Assembly (NCBI GenBank): GCA_040902885.1
Contig: JBBDWK010000098.1
Coordinates: 11,644-75,643, forward strand
DNA length: 64,000 nt
Reading direction: 5' to 3'
DNA from: JBBDWK01 sp040902885
GTDB taxonomy: Bacteria; Acidobacteriota; Terriglobia; Bryobacterales; Bryobacteraceae
Each line of letters opens with the position of its first letter. Position 1 is the stretch's first letter. Under the pieces are notes generated by a model. That model was given only the letters and a program-made list of their open reading frames with translations, did no database searches and was not told the DNA's origin. Below are positions 1 to 9,536 of the stretch, piece after piece. Position numbers and translations under genes: made by a program.

Positions 1-1
1 C

Positions 2-994
2 AACGATGTCGCCTGCAATCTGGCGACTCCCCTCGAGGCATTGGGGCCGCGCCGCAGTCCCGGCGAATACGATGTCCATCCGATGAGCTCGGGCATCCCC
101 GCGGAGCACCTGCAACTGCTTCACCCCATCAATTTCAACGACCCCGAGTCCGTGCGCTACGTTTGCGAACGCTATCCCGTGGGCGCACTCATCACCGAGC
201 CGATCCTCCAAAACGTTGGCCTGATCAAGCCTCTACAGGGCTATCTGCAGGAACTGCGCTCGCTGGCGAATGAATATGGGTTCCTGCTGATCTTCGATGA
301 GGTCAAGACAGGCTTCCGCTGTGGAATCGGCGGCTACACACAGGTCAGCGGCGTCCTGCCGGATCTGGTGGTGTACGGCAAAGCCATCGCCAGTGGATAC
401 CCGTTGGCCGCGATCGGCGGGCCTTGCCGGCTGATGCAGCGCTTCGTGGATCCGGACCCCGCCAGCCGCGTCCTGCTGGCCGGCACTTACAATGCTCATC
501 CCGTTCCGGTGGCGGCCGCGATCGCCACGATAGAGGTCCTGTCCCAGGACCACGGAGAGACGTACCGAAGGCTCGAGAGCTTGTCATCGCGCCTCCAGAC
601 GGGCCTCGAAGATATTTTCGCGTCGGGACCCGTCAATGCCACGGTTGTGAGGGAAGGGTCCGCGTTTGTCGTGTACTTCATGGACCATGCGCCGCGCGAT
701 TGGCACGACCTGGCAGCCCACCACGACTATCCCGCGGACCATGCTTTCCGTCAGTTCATGATCGAAAACGGAATCTTCTTTTTTCCGCTGGAGACCAAAC
801 AGTGTTCGGTTTCCGCGGCGCACACGGAGGAGGATATCGATCTGACGCTGGAAGTGGCCCGCAGGGCCGTCAAGACATTGCTCGCGGGCGGGCTTCGGCG
901 CGACCGCGCTGCCGCCGGGAACCGCCACTCGGCATCAGCGCCGCGCGAGAACTCCTCGATCCGTTTTAGTGTTCCTCCCTCAGTCCCCCGATGA
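2..994 (+). CDS. Class III PLP aminotransferase (glutamate-1-semialdehyde aminomutase-like), 5' truncated
   Basis: The gene enters from the left edge with its frame open from base 2, so the start lies outside the window. Visible class III features are the cofactor-binding FDEVKTGFR segment (near 290-320) and the Schiff-base lysine in VYGKAIASG (lysine codon near 380), followed by the GTYNAHP segment. The family moves amino groups with pyridoxal phosphate; glutamate-1-semialdehyde aminomutases are the closest relatives by pattern. The gene overlaps the next by ATGA, and that neighbour is an enolase-superfamily sugar-acid dehydratase, so a catabolic role is more likely than tetrapyrrole synthesis. 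The last 30 or so residues are rich in Arg and Ser and look poorly conserved. The substrate cannot be read from the sequence. Confidence 0.85.
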   Translation, partial: NDVACNLATPLEALGPRRSPGEYDVHPMSSGIPAEHLQLLHPINFNDPESVRYVCERYPVGALITEPILQNVGLIKPLQGYLQELRSLANEYGFLLIFDEVKTGFRCGIGGYTQVSGVLPDLVVYGKAIASGYPLAAIGGPCRLMQRFVDPDPASRVLLAGTYNAHPVPVAAAIATIEVLSQDHGETYRRLESLSSRLQTGLEDIFASGPVNATVVREGSAFVVYFMDHAPRDWHDLAAHHDYPADHAFRQFMIENGIFFFPLETKQCSVSAAHTEEDIDLTLEVARRAVKTLLAGGLRRDRAAAGNRHSASAPRENSSIRFSVPPSVPR

Positions 995-2154
995 AGATTT
1001 CCGGCATCAAGACTTTGGTGGTCAACGCCCGCATGCGCAACTGGGTGTTTGTCAAAGTCGAGACCGATCAGCCCGGTCTGTACGGCTGGGGCGAAGCTAC
1101 GCTCGAGTGGCAGACGCGGGCCGTGGTCGGCTGTGTCGAGGACCTGGCTGTGCTTTTGATCGGCCAGGATCCCCGCCGCGTCGAGCATCTTTGGCAGACG
1201 ATGCACCGTCAATACTTCTGGCGGGGCGGCATCACCAAGTTCTCGGCCATGAGCGGAATTGACCAGGCTCTATGGGACATCAAGGGCAAGGAGGTTTGCA
1301 AGCCGGTCTGCGAGTTGCTCGGAGGGCCGGTCCGTGAAACCCTGCGCCTCTACGATCATCTGGGCGGCGGGAGTCTGGAAGGGATGTATCGGACCGCCGA
1401 GCCTTCCGATTTCGCCGATCGCATTCAATACAGCATCGACCGCGGATTCACGGCGGTGAAAGCCATGCCGATCCCGGTCGCCGAACTCATCGAAAGCCCG
1501 GATGTCCTGAAAAAGTCCGCCAGATGCGTGGAAGCGATGCGGAAGGCCGCCGGCGATCATATCGATATCATGATCGACCTGCACGCCCGCACCACGTCCG
1601 CCGCCGCGATTCAGTTCGGCAGGATGCTCGTCGACTACAACCTGTACTGGTATGAGGAACCCTGCTGGCCGGAAAACGTGGACGCTCTCGTCGAGGTGGC
1701 CCGGCAGGTACCCATCCCCATCGCCACGGGAGAGCGCCTTGTCGGCCGGTGGGAGTTCCGCGAGTTGCTCGAGAAGCGCGCCTGCTCCATCGTGCAGCCG
1801 GACGTCTCTCACTGCGGCGGCATTAGCGAGGCCCGCCGGATCGCGGCCATGGCCGAGACCTACCTCATTCCCGTCAGTTGCCACAATCCACAGGGCCCGG
1901 TCAGCACCGCCGCCTCCATCCAGGTCGCATTCGCCACACCCAACTATCTGATCCAGGAGGTGGTCCGGGAGGACGTTGCCTGGCGCAGCGATGTTGTCCA
2001 GGAGCCGATTGCCATGGCGGGCGGACAGGTTACCGCGCCCGCAAAACCAGGATTGGGGATCGACATCAATGAGAAGGAAGCGGCGAAGCATCCATTCCAG
2101 CAGGAGGTCACCATGGATTTCTTCCACCGCGATCGCTCCGTCGCGGACTGGTGA
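991..2154 (+). CDS. Enolase-superfamily (mandelate racemase/muconate lactonizing) sugar-acid dehydratase, galactonate dehydratase-like
   Basis: A 387-residue cytoplasmic protein with the usual two-domain length. The alpha/beta capping domain is followed by a barrel with the metal ligands and catalytic residues expected of acid-sugar dehydratases: IDLHAR (Asp196, His198), YEEP (Glu222/223), ATGER (Glu248) and SCHNPQGP (His298). The Asp-x-His pair plus the late His is the pattern of D-galactonate dehydratase and relatives, which remove water from an aldonic acid after Mg-assisted proton abstraction. The start ATG overlaps the stop of the aminotransferase, implying coupled translation. The exact sugar acid is not determinable here. 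Confidence 0.88.
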   Translation: MKISGIKTLVVNARMRNWVFVKVETDQPGLYGWGEATLEWQTRAVVGCVEDLAVLLIGQDPRRVEHLWQTMHRQYFWRGGITKFSAMSGIDQALWDIKGKEVCKPVCELLGGPVRETLRLYDHLGGGSLEGMYRTAEPSDFADRIQYSIDRGFTAVKAMPIPVAELIESPDVLKKSARCVEAMRKAAGDHIDIMIDLHARTTSAAAIQFGRMLVDYNLYWYEEPCWPENVDALVEVARQVPIPIATGERLVGRWEFRELLEKRACSIVQPDVSHCGGISEARRIAAMAETYLIPVSCHNPQGPVSTAASIQVAFATPNYLIQEVVREDVAWRSDVVQEPIAMAGGQVTAPAKPGLGIDINEKEAAKHPFQQEVTMDFFHRDRSVADW

Positions 2155-2384
2155 CAACTCAGTAACTTCCCGCTTCGACCGACTTGCTGCGAAATACGGG
2201 AGCAGCTCTCTCCGCACTTCGAAATCGAAGAAAATGCGTTTGCCGATCGGATCTTCGTCCGGGAAAAATGTCAGCCTGGAACGGTCCGCATCGAAGCCGA
2301 CGCCGTCCTGGGCTTGTGAATGTGCGCCTCGCAACAAGGGACTTCCCTCAGCCGCAGCGTTAAAATGAGAATGGGGTAGCCAGG
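2155..2384. other. Intergenic region without recognisable gene
   Basis: This is a 230-base stretch between the dehydratase and the histidine kinase. Open frames across it are continuations of shadow frames of the dehydratase and lack a convincing ribosome-binding site. I see no clear terminator hairpin or promoter. Confidence 0.5.
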
Positions 2385-4991
2385 ATGGAAGCCGTACTGG
2401 AAGACTCCCTGATTATACTCGACACCGTAACGGAAGGATACGTTCGGTTCGACCGTGGGTTTCGCTTCACTTTCGTCAATCAGACGGCTGAATTAATCCT
2501 GGGAGTAAACCGGGCCGAACTGATTGGTAAAAGGCTCCGGGATGTACATCTGGCGGCGGGCCCTCTCGCGGAAGCATACCGCCGGGGGATGGCTGAGCGA
2601 ATTGTCCCCACTTTAGAGCATTACTTCGAACCTCTGCGGCGATGGTATGCGATCACCGCTATGTCCGACGCGAGCGGCGGCATCGTGGTTCGGTTCTCCG
2701 ACATTACGAACCGCAAGCAGGTGGAAGATGCGCTTCGGAAGTCGGAGGAGAAGTTCTCCACGGCCTTTCGGTGCAGCCCCGCTCCTATGTGCATTGTTGA
2801 TATCGACGAGAACGCACTCTTCATGGATGTCAATGAGGCCTTCGAGCGAGTCACCGGCTATACACGTAGTGAGCTGATTGGACGCACTTCGACTGAACTC
2901 GGACTCTACATGGATTTGCGTGAGCTGGAAGGGTCCAGGAGCCAGCTTCTCTCAGAGGGCGGCTATCGCAACCTGGAGGTTCGTTTTAAAAAGAAGGACG
3001 GTGACGTACTGATTGGCATGGTTTCGGCGGAACAGATCGAACTCGAGGGTAAATTCTGCGCCATCTCAGTAGCTGTAGATGTTACGGAGCACCGGCGCGC
3101 GGAAGAGGCGCTCCGTGAAAGTGAGGAATTGTACCGCCGACTCTTCGAAGTAGAGTCCGATGCCATTCTGCTTGTGGAGCAGGAATCGGGCCGACTTCTC
3201 GCAGCCAACGCGGCGGCAACATTACTTTACGGCTACAGCCACGAAGAATTGCTTTCCATGAACCGAATCGAGCTGTCGGCGGAGCCGGATGAGACGATTC
3301 GCGCCACGATGCAGATGCAGACATTCATTCCATTGCGATGGCACAAGAAGAAAGACGGCACAGTTTTCCCTGTAGAGATCTCCGGAGCCTATTTCGATCT
3401 GAAGGGTCGACGGGTCTTTGTATCCGCCATCAGGGATATCACCAACCGCAGGCTGATGGAGGAGGCCCTGAACGAGTCAGAGGAGAAGTTTTCCAAGGCT
3501 TTTCAATCCAATCCGGCTGCTATCACGATCACAGATCTGGCAACCAAGTCCGTTCTGGAGGTCAACGAGAGTTTTGAGGAAATCACAGGCTATCGGCGCG
3601 ACGATGTTGTGGGACGTGGCTGGGCCGACGTTGAATTATGGGAGAATCCCCCCGATCGGGATAATTTCCTCGCGCGTCTTCTGGCGGAAGGCAAGCTCCG
3701 CAACTGGGAGTTTGGTTTTCGCAAGAAAAGCGGTGATGTGAGTAGGGGCTTGCTGTCAGCGGAGTTGATTGAAATCGACGATAAACTCTGTGCGATCACA
3801 ACGGTCGTAGACATCACCGAGCGTTTTCAATTGGAGAGCCAGCTTCGACAAGCCCAGAAGCTGGAGAGCCTGGGCAGACTCGCGGGCGGCGTGGCACATG
3901 ACTTCAATAACCTTCTGACCATCATCAACGGATACAGCGACGTTATTCTGAACGCGCCGCGGCAGAATGATCCGGTGTATTCGTACGTTCAGGAGATAAA
4001 AAAGGCTGGCGAACATGCTGCCGGACTCACGAAGCAATTGCTGGCATTCAGCCGGAAGCAGGTGATTGAGCCGAGGCCGCTGGACGTAAACACGATTGTC
4101 GCCGATGCAAAGCGGATGCTTCACCGTCTCATTGGAGAGGACATCGAACTGACTACTACACTCGACCCGCTCCTGCCACAGGTGATGGCGGACCCCGATC
4201 AGATCCAACAGGTTATCATGAATCTCGTGGTCAACGCTCGCGACGCCATGACCGACGGGGGCAAGCTCGACATCGCCACCACGAGCGTCGATCTGGATGC
4301 GCGCGCGGTTGCCGCGCATCCCGATGCGGCTCCGGCGAGCTATGTCGTGATGACTGTAACGGACTCGGGAATCGGGATGGACGAGAAAACTCTCCAGAGT
4401 GCGTTCGAGCCGTTCTTCACTACAAAGGAACCTGGGAGGGGAACCGGACTTGGACTTTCCACGGTGTACGGAATCGTTCGTCAGAACGGCGGTTGGATTG
4501 ACGTCCGGAGTGAAGTCGGACGAGGTACTTCATTCAGTATCTATCTGCCCCGGCTGGATGCCTGCGCGGTTCCGGCTCGGACCGGATCGGACAAGCCACA
4601 GACGCTGCACACTGGCGGGACGGTACTTGTTGTTGAAGACAACGGAGACGTTCGGCGGGTGACCAAGGCACTTCTCGAGGCTTCTGGATACCACGTGCTC
4701 GAAGCCGCCAATAGCTCTGAAGCGTTTGCTCTCGAAAAGGAGCATTCCGCCGAAATCCATCTGCTGCTGACGGATGTCATTCTGCCTGGAATGAACGGCA
4801 AAATCTTGTCCGACCAGCTACGGGCCTTACGTCCGAAACTCAAAGTATTGTTCACGTCGGGATACACGGCGGACATGATCTCCCGCCGGGGAGTAATCGA
4901 GCCCGGCGTGGCATATTTGCCGAAGCCGTTCACTCTTGAGTCCTTAGCTGCCAAGGTGCGTGATGTCTTGACAGACCCTGCAACGTCTTGA
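2385..4991 (+). CDS. Hybrid sensor histidine kinase with four PAS domains and C-terminal receiver
   Basis: An 868-residue protein without obvious membrane segments. Four PAS units cover roughly residues 10-115, 125-235, 245-360 and 370-485. The dimerisation/phosphoacceptor helix carries GGVAHDFNNLL with His505. The ATPase domain has the N box (VMNLVVNARDAM), DSGIGM, an F box (FEPFFTTK) and GTGLGLSTVYG. A receiver domain follows (about 745-865) with the phosphoacceptor Asp797 in LLTDVILPGMNG and a conserved Lys in YLPKPF. It is probably a soluble sensor of redox, ligand or light signals that phosphorylates its own receiver. No separate response regulator lies next to it, so the output partner is unknown. 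The adjacent PadR operon has its own promoter. Confidence 0.93.
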   Translation: MEAVLEDSLIILDTVTEGYVRFDRGFRFTFVNQTAELILGVNRAELIGKRLRDVHLAAGPLAEAYRRGMAERIVPTLEHYFEPLRRWYAITAMSDASGGIVVRFSDITNRKQVEDALRKSEEKFSTAFRCSPAPMCIVDIDENALFMDVNEAFERVTGYTRSELIGRTSTELGLYMDLRELEGSRSQLLSEGGYRNLEVRFKKKDGDVLIGMVSAEQIELEGKFCAISVAVDVTEHRRAEEALRESEELYRRLFEVESDAILLVEQESGRLLAANAAATLLYGYSHEELLSMNRIELSAEPDETIRATMQMQTFIPLRWHKKKDGTVFPVEISGAYFDLKGRRVFVSAIRDITNRRLMEEALNESEEKFSKAFQSNPAAITITDLATKSVLEVNESFEEITGYRRDDVVGRGWADVELWENPPDRDNFLARLLAEGKLRNWEFGFRKKSGDVSRGLLSAELIEIDDKLCAITTVVDITERFQLESQLRQAQKLESLGRLAGGVAHDFNNLLTIINGYSDVILNAPRQNDPVYSYVQEIKKAGEHAAGLTKQLLAFSRKQVIEPRPLDVNTIVADAKRMLHRLIGEDIELTTTLDPLLPQVMADPDQIQQVIMNLVVNARDAMTDGGKLDIATTSVDLDARAVAAHPDAAPASYVVMTVTDSGIGMDEKTLQSAFEPFFTTKEPGRGTGLGLSTVYGIVRQNGGWIDVRSEVGRGTSFSIYLPRLDACAVPARTGSDKPQTLHTGGTVLVVEDNGDVRRVTKALLEASGYHVLEAANSSEAFALEKEHSAEIHLLLTDVILPGMNGKILSDQLRALRPKLKVLFTSGYTADMISRRGVIEPGVAYLPKPFTLESLAAKVRDVLTDPATS

Positions 4992-5021
4992 CAGGGCGGC
5001 GCCGCCGGCTCAAAAATTACC

Positions 5022-5050
5022 TTGACCTTCGACACGTTTGGGAGTATATG
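5022..5050 (+). promoter_or_regulatory. Candidate sigma-70-type promoter of padR-permease operon
   Basis: TTGACC at 5022-5027 is followed after exactly 17 bases by TATATG at 5045-5050. The -10 region runs into ATGTA, which resembles half of the ATGTA-n-TACAT type operators bound by PadR proteins, so autoregulation is plausible. The position also argues against the earlier in-frame TTG at 5038 as a start codon, because it would lie inside the promoter. Confidence 0.5.
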
Positions 5051-5076
5051 TAGAAGCCGGAGGTGTTGTTGTTCCG

Positions 5077-5415
5077 ATGGAACCATCCGACCGCTCACCC
5101 ATCCCTCAAGGCACTCTGGACATGCTTATCCTCCAGATTGTCTCTCTCGGGCCGCTTCACGGGTATGGCATCGCGCAGCGGCTCCAGCAGATTTCGCGAG
5201 ATGTCGTGCAGGTGAATCAGGGCTCGCTGTACCCGGCGCTGCACCGCCTGGAGGGAAGAGGCTGGTTGAAGTCGGGCTGGAGAGAATCGGAAACCGGCCG
5301 TGAGGCGAAGTTCTACTCGCTGACCAGAACCGGCGAAAAGCAATTGGCGGTCGAGAGAGCGAGCTGGGACCGTCTGTCGACGGCGATCGGTCTCATCTTC
5401 AACGAGGCGAAATGA
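5077..5415 (+). CDS. PadR-family transcriptional regulator
   Basis: A 112-residue winged-helix repressor. The family core is clear: GTLDMLILQ, HGYGIAQRL, QGSLYPALHRLEGRGWL (recognition helix and wing) and KFYSLTRTGEKQL. Members of this short subfamily usually sit directly upstream of ADOP/MacB-like permease genes in Acidobacteriota and repress them. The ATG at 5077 is chosen over TTG 5038 because the latter lies inside the likely promoter; GGAGG at 5059-5063 is 13 bases upstream, a somewhat long spacing. The stop overlaps the permease start by ATGA, so the two are co-translated. Confidence 0.9.
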   Translation: MEPSDRSPIPQGTLDMLILQIVSLGPLHGYGIAQRLQQISRDVVQVNQGSLYPALHRLEGRGWLKSGWRESETGREAKFYSLTRTGEKQLAVERASWDRLSTAIGLIFNEAK

Positions 5416-8067
5416 TCATGCGCTGGCTCCGTTTCCTTTTTCAACGCGATCGTCTTGAGCGTGACCTGGACCGCGAACTGCTCTATCACCTCGATCGTCG
5501 AAGCGAAGAACTCGTTCGCACGGGGCTGAGTCCGGACGAAGCCCGGCGGCAGGCATCTCTGGAATTCGGCGGCGTCACCCAAACGAAGGAAGATGTGCGG
5601 AGCGCCTGGTTCGCTCGCTGGCTGGACGATCTCATTCGGGACCTCGCGTACGCGTGCCGCGTATTGCGCCGCAGCCCTGGATTTACCACGGTCGCCGCCA
5701 TCTCGCTGGCACTCGGGATCGGCGCCAACACAGCTATCTTCAGCCTGATCGATGCCGTCCTGCTACGCACGATGCCGGTCCAAGAGCCAGAGCGGCTTGT
5801 GCAGGTCATCAAGCAACTCGGCAACCGGGGACCCGGCAACTTCTCATACTTTCTGTTCGAGCACTTTCGCGATCGCGTCCAGTCGTTCGAAGGCCTGTTT
5901 GCGCACCAATCCATCGGCCGGCGCGAGATTATGCTCGATCGCGAACCGGAAGACGCCGTAGTCGAACTCGTCTCCGGTAACTATCATTCTGTCCTCGGCC
6001 TGCAACCCTTGGCGGGCCGGCTGCTTACCGGCGCGGATCGAGAACTGCCCGTGGCCGTCATCTCACCGATACTGGCAGCGCCGCTTCGCGTCCGATCCTG
6101 GCGTCGTCGGCCGCAAATTCCGCCTCAACAATACGATCTTCACTATCTGTGGGGTTACGACCCCCGAATTTTTCGGTGTCACCGCTGGCCAAGCTCCGGA
6201 GATCACGTTCCCGTTAGGCATGGACGGCGTTGTTCGCGGTGGAGAATCGTGGCTCGACAAACGCAACTACAATTTCCTGTCCTTGATGGCGCGTCTCCGG
6301 CCTGGCGCTGGTATCAAGCAATCACAGGCGGAGGCGGCCGCGGTGTTTGCGCCCGTCATGGAAGAGGACGCGGCCAGACGTAGCGATGAATTCACCAAAA
6401 AGCAGATTCGGGAGCAACGCATCGAGCTGCAGCCCGCGGGCACCGGTTTCGACCACCTGCGCCGCCAGTTCTCCGAACCTCTCTTTTTCCTGATGGGGAT
6501 TGTCGGGCTGGTGCTCCTGCTGGCTTGCGCTAACATCGCCAATCTGTTGCTGGTCCGTGCGGTGGCGCGCCAAGCGGAGATATCTGTTCGCTTGGCGATC
6601 GGCGCGGGCCGCGGCCGTGTGGTTCGTCAGTTGCTCGCCGAGGGCTTACTGCTCGCTGGGCTAGGCGGTTCGGCCGGGATCCTTCTCGCCTATTGGTTCA
6701 GCGACGCGCTCGTCGCGATGATGTCGAATGGCGGTCCTCGAATGGCCATCGACGTCCATCCCGACCTTCGTGTGCTCGCATTCGCTACCGCTGTCACGCT
6801 GGCGAGTTGCTTTGCGTTTGCCTTGGCGCCGGCGCTTCGAGTCACCAGAGCCAGCGTACATCCTGCCATCAAGCAGGCGGGATCGGCAGGTCGGCATCGT
6901 CTTGGGAAGAGCCTCGTCGTACTACAGGTCTGCATCTCCACGGTGCTCGTGGTTGGCGCGGGCCTTTTTCTCCGGACGCTGCTAAACCTCCGCCAGCTAG
7001 ATACAGGTTTCGAGCGCCAAGACCGCGTCGTCTTCACCCTGAATATCAAGAAGTCCGAGTTCAGGGATGAGCGTTTGAGAGAATTGGTGGCGGCAGTTCA
7101 CCAACGGCTCCAATCCGTGCCCGGAGTGGCATCCGCCAGCTTCTCGCTCTTCCCGCCCATCAGCGGCGGCCAGGTGACCGGCGATCCTATTGTGGAAGGT
7201 TATGAATATCGGCAGGGCGAGAACCGCGACATCCACTTGAACGAGGCTGGGGCTGGCCTCTTCCGCACACTCGGAACCCCGATCCTGCTGGGGAGGGAGT
7301 TCACGGATCGGGACGCGCTACATGCCCCTAAAGTCGCTATCGTGAATCAGGCCTTCGCTCGCTACTACTATGCTGGGGCCTCGCCAATCGGCAAGCGCCT
7401 TCGCTGGGATAACGAAACGGGCACGATCGAAATCATCGGCATGGTGAAGAACGTCCACTACGAGTCTCTTCGCCAGGCGCCGCCGCCGACCATCTACTTC
7501 CCCGCGTCACAAAGCAAAGAGCTTCAGAACTGGTACACCTGGATTGTCCGCTTCCACGGCGATTCCGCCGTGTTGAAAGGATCCCTGGAAAAATTTCTCC
7601 GCACGGTTCACCCTTCCCTGCGGCCGTTGGGGCTGAAAACCCTGACCGATCATGTTGACCGGACAATCTTGCGCGAGCGCCTGCTTGCCGTCCTATCCGG
7701 CTTCTTCGGCGCTCTGGCGCTCGCTCTCGCCTGCTTAGGCATCTATGGAGTTCTGGCGTTTCGAGTCGCCGCCCGCAAAAGTGAGCTTGGTGTTCGGATG
7801 GCGCTCGGCGCGCGGCCGGGTCAGATTCTATGGTTCGTCTTCCGGGAGGCCGCGGCGCTCGTCTTCGCAGGTTTGGCGATCGGCTTAGGCATCGCCATCG
7901 CCGCATCCAAGCTAACCACATCGATGCTGTTCGGTTTGCAGCCTTCCGACCCGGCTAGTTTGGCGTTCGCTGCCATGACACTACTCGCGGCAGCAGCCGC
8001 CGCGGCTTATGTGCCCGGCCGCCGCGCAACACGTCTCGATCCGGCGCAAGTCATGCGCTACGAGTAG
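5412..8067 (+). pseudogene. ADOP-family MacB/FtsX-type ABC permease, broken by a frameshift near 6063
   Basis: The N-terminal frame (5412 to about 6063) encodes the short PadR-linked ADOP head, a first membrane segment (SLALGIGANTAIFS) and the start of the periplasmic MacB-PCD domain. At AVIS the frame breaks: continuing it gives Arg/Pro-rich nonsense, while the +1 frame restores HRYWQRRFASDPG and the domain then runs unbroken to 8067. That second half holds FtsX segments near NIANLLLVRAVARQAEISVR and a C-terminal repeat ending in YVPGRRATRLDPAQVMRYE. Comparison with the other permease at 29299-31779 suggests loss of two bases. Intact, it would be about 880 residues and act as an inner-membrane permease whose ATPase partner is encoded elsewhere. 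It may be real decay or a sequencing error. Confidence 0.85.
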
Positions 8068-8075
8068 CCGCTCCG

Positions 8076-8630
8076 CTACTTCACTCTCACAATCGGCCCA
8101 CAGGCTATCCGTTCGCCGGACGCGCCGCTCGGGTCGGTGGACTGATCGTCCGGGTCCGCATGGATCACCATGCTAGTCCCACCCGGCCGGAAGAGTGAGT
8201 TTTCGCCCGCTCCGAGCGTGACCCGGTCGTTGATCACATCCAGCCTTCCCGTGCCGTCGCTTCCAATGGTGATATTCACCAAGTCTCCGGCATGCGGTCC
8301 CTCTGGAGCCAGCATGCCGTGCAATCTTCCCTCGGGGTTGAAATGTTCGCCCGCCGACTGGAAGCTCGGCGGCTCGCAGGCCGCGCGGTCGTGAATGTGA
8401 ATGCCGCGAATGCCCGGCTCGACTCCGGTGGTTTCCACCACGATTCTCACCCCTTTCGGCGACTCCATGAATGTGGCCGTACCCACCGGCTTTCCTTGCG
8501 TGTCGATCAACGAGGCACGCGCGCCCGGAAGCGGATCGGTCCGCGAACGCTGCTGTGACGTACCGTTCCTTTGGGAGCAGGAAAGCGTAAGGGTTATGAG
8601 CAATGAGAGAACCAGAACAAGGAAGTGCAT
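8076..8630 (-). CDS. sodC: Cu/Zn superoxide dismutase, secreted or lipoprotein
   Basis: 184 residues. A hydrophobic N-terminus ends in TLSC at Cys18, a weak lipobox, so it may be lipid-anchored. The metal site is complete: Cu ligands His78, His80 and His157, bridging/Zn ligands His96, His104 and His113, and Asp116. Cys85 and Cys177 fit the conserved disulfide. The enzyme converts superoxide to hydrogen peroxide and oxygen in the periplasm. It converges on the permease with only 8 bases between them, and follows the envelope operon on the same strand after an 85-base gap that holds a short tandem repeat. Confidence 0.92.
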   Translation of the reverse strand: MHFLVLVLSLLITLTLSCSQRNGTSQQRSRTDPLPGARASLIDTQGKPVGTATFMESPKGVRIVVETTGVEPGIRGIHIHDRAACEPPSFQSAGEHFNPEGRLHGMLAPEGPHAGDLVNITIGSDGTGRLDVINDRVTLGAGENSLFRPGGTSMVIHADPDDQSTDPSGASGERIACGPIVRVK

Positions 8631-8680
8631 GATCTACCTCCGGGGCAAACCTTGCACGTCTGTTGCCTTGTCGGTTTTAG

Positions 8681-8708
8681 GCTGACGGCTGATAGCTGAC
8701 CGCTGATA
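8681..8708. repeat. Two tandem 14-bp units between the coiled-coil gene and sodC
   Basis: GCTGACGGCTGATA (8681-8694) is followed directly by GCTGACCGCTGATA (8695-8708), differing at one base. It lies in the 85-base gap upstream of sodC on the minus strand. It could be an operator or simply a dispersed repeat. Confidence 0.6.
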
Positions 8709-8715
8709 GCTTTTT

Positions 8716-9531
8716 CTAATTCCCGCCCAGCTTCTTCTGCAGGCGCATCGCCTGCGAATTCAGGCTTTGCAACTGACGCAGGTCCTCTTCGGCCATGGAG
8801 ATGGCGCTCTGGATGCGTGAGACGTCCCCGCTTGACTGGGCTCCGCCCACGGTGTCGGGCCGCGCGGTCAGACTGCGGTATTGCTCGGTAACGTCGCGAT
8901 AACGGGAAAGAATATTCTGGAGATATACCTCGCGGCGGCGCGCATTGTCCTGAAGCTGTTCAGAGAGCTTGATCAATTCGCTCTCCCGATTGAAGCCGCC
9001 CGCCTTCTCGTCGCGCAAAGCGCGGTTGGCCAGTTCGAGCTTCACTACGCGATCGTCCTTCGACTTTACCTGCTTCTCCATTGCGGCAATGACGCGGTTG
9101 GCCGAGGCCAGTTGATCCATGAGATCCTTTTCCACGTTCGCAAGCCGCTCTTGCTCCTCGACCGCCCTTTGGAGCTGTGCCTCCAGCTCGCCAGCCCGCA
9201 ACTCCAGGTTCGCTATGGAGGAATTCGCCGCGGAGAGGCTTTCGCGGAGGCGTTCCAAAGCCTCCCGCTCCTGAAGGGCTTCGCGAGGCGCTGGAGGAAG
9301 CTGGGTCTGGGGCGGGGAAGCGGGCAAGCGGCTCTGCTCAGCCTCGCGGGCCGCGGCCAACTCCGCCTCGAACTTCTCGGCGCGCGCCTTCCACTCGGCA
9401 TTCCGCGCCTCCAGCTCCGTGATTTCGACGACCTGTTCCCTCGCGAAGCGGATTTGGCGAACGGTGTACGCCACACCCCCGGCCACCAGCGTCAAGACAA
9501 GTGCCGCCCAGACAAATTTAAGTGATCGCAC
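8716..9531 (-). CDS. Membrane-anchored coiled-coil protein of unknown function
   Basis: 271 residues. One N-terminal membrane segment (about 7-25) is followed by a long coiled coil rich in Glu, Ala, Arg and Leu (about 30-205), interrupted by a Pro-rich stretch near 70-85, and a second short helical region near the end. No enzymatic motif is visible. It starts five bases after the stop of the VWFA gene and is the last gene of the tight minus-strand cluster containing BamA-, TamB- and Oar-like proteins, so it may be a periplasm-spanning tether or scaffold. Confidence 0.72.
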   Translation of the reverse strand: MRSLKFVWAALVLTLVAGGVAYTVRQIRFAREQVVEITELEARNAEWKARAEKFEAELAAAREAEQSRLPASPPQTQLPPAPREALQEREALERLRESLSAANSSIANLELRAGELEAQLQRAVEEQERLANVEKDLMDQLASANRVIAAMEKQVKSKDDRVVKLELANRALRDEKAGGFNRESELIKLSEQLQDNARRREVYLQNILSRYRDVTEQYRSLTARPDTVGGAQSSGDVSRIQSAISMAEEDLRQLQSLNSQAMRLQKKLGGN

Positions 9532-9536
9532 AGGCG

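Noticed and set aside
2..994. Assignment of the first gene as hemL
   Set aside because: The fold fits glutamate-1-semialdehyde aminomutase relatives, but the coupling to a sugar-acid dehydratase argues for a catabolic enzyme, so no symbol is given.
5038..5076. TTG 5038 as the PadR start codon
   Set aside because: It falls inside the candidate -35/-10 promoter, and the conserved PadR region begins after ATG 5077.
6050..6100. Programmed frameshifting in the ADOP permease
   Set aside because: There is no slippery run or downstream pseudoknot that I can see at the join, and the sister permease is in one frame.
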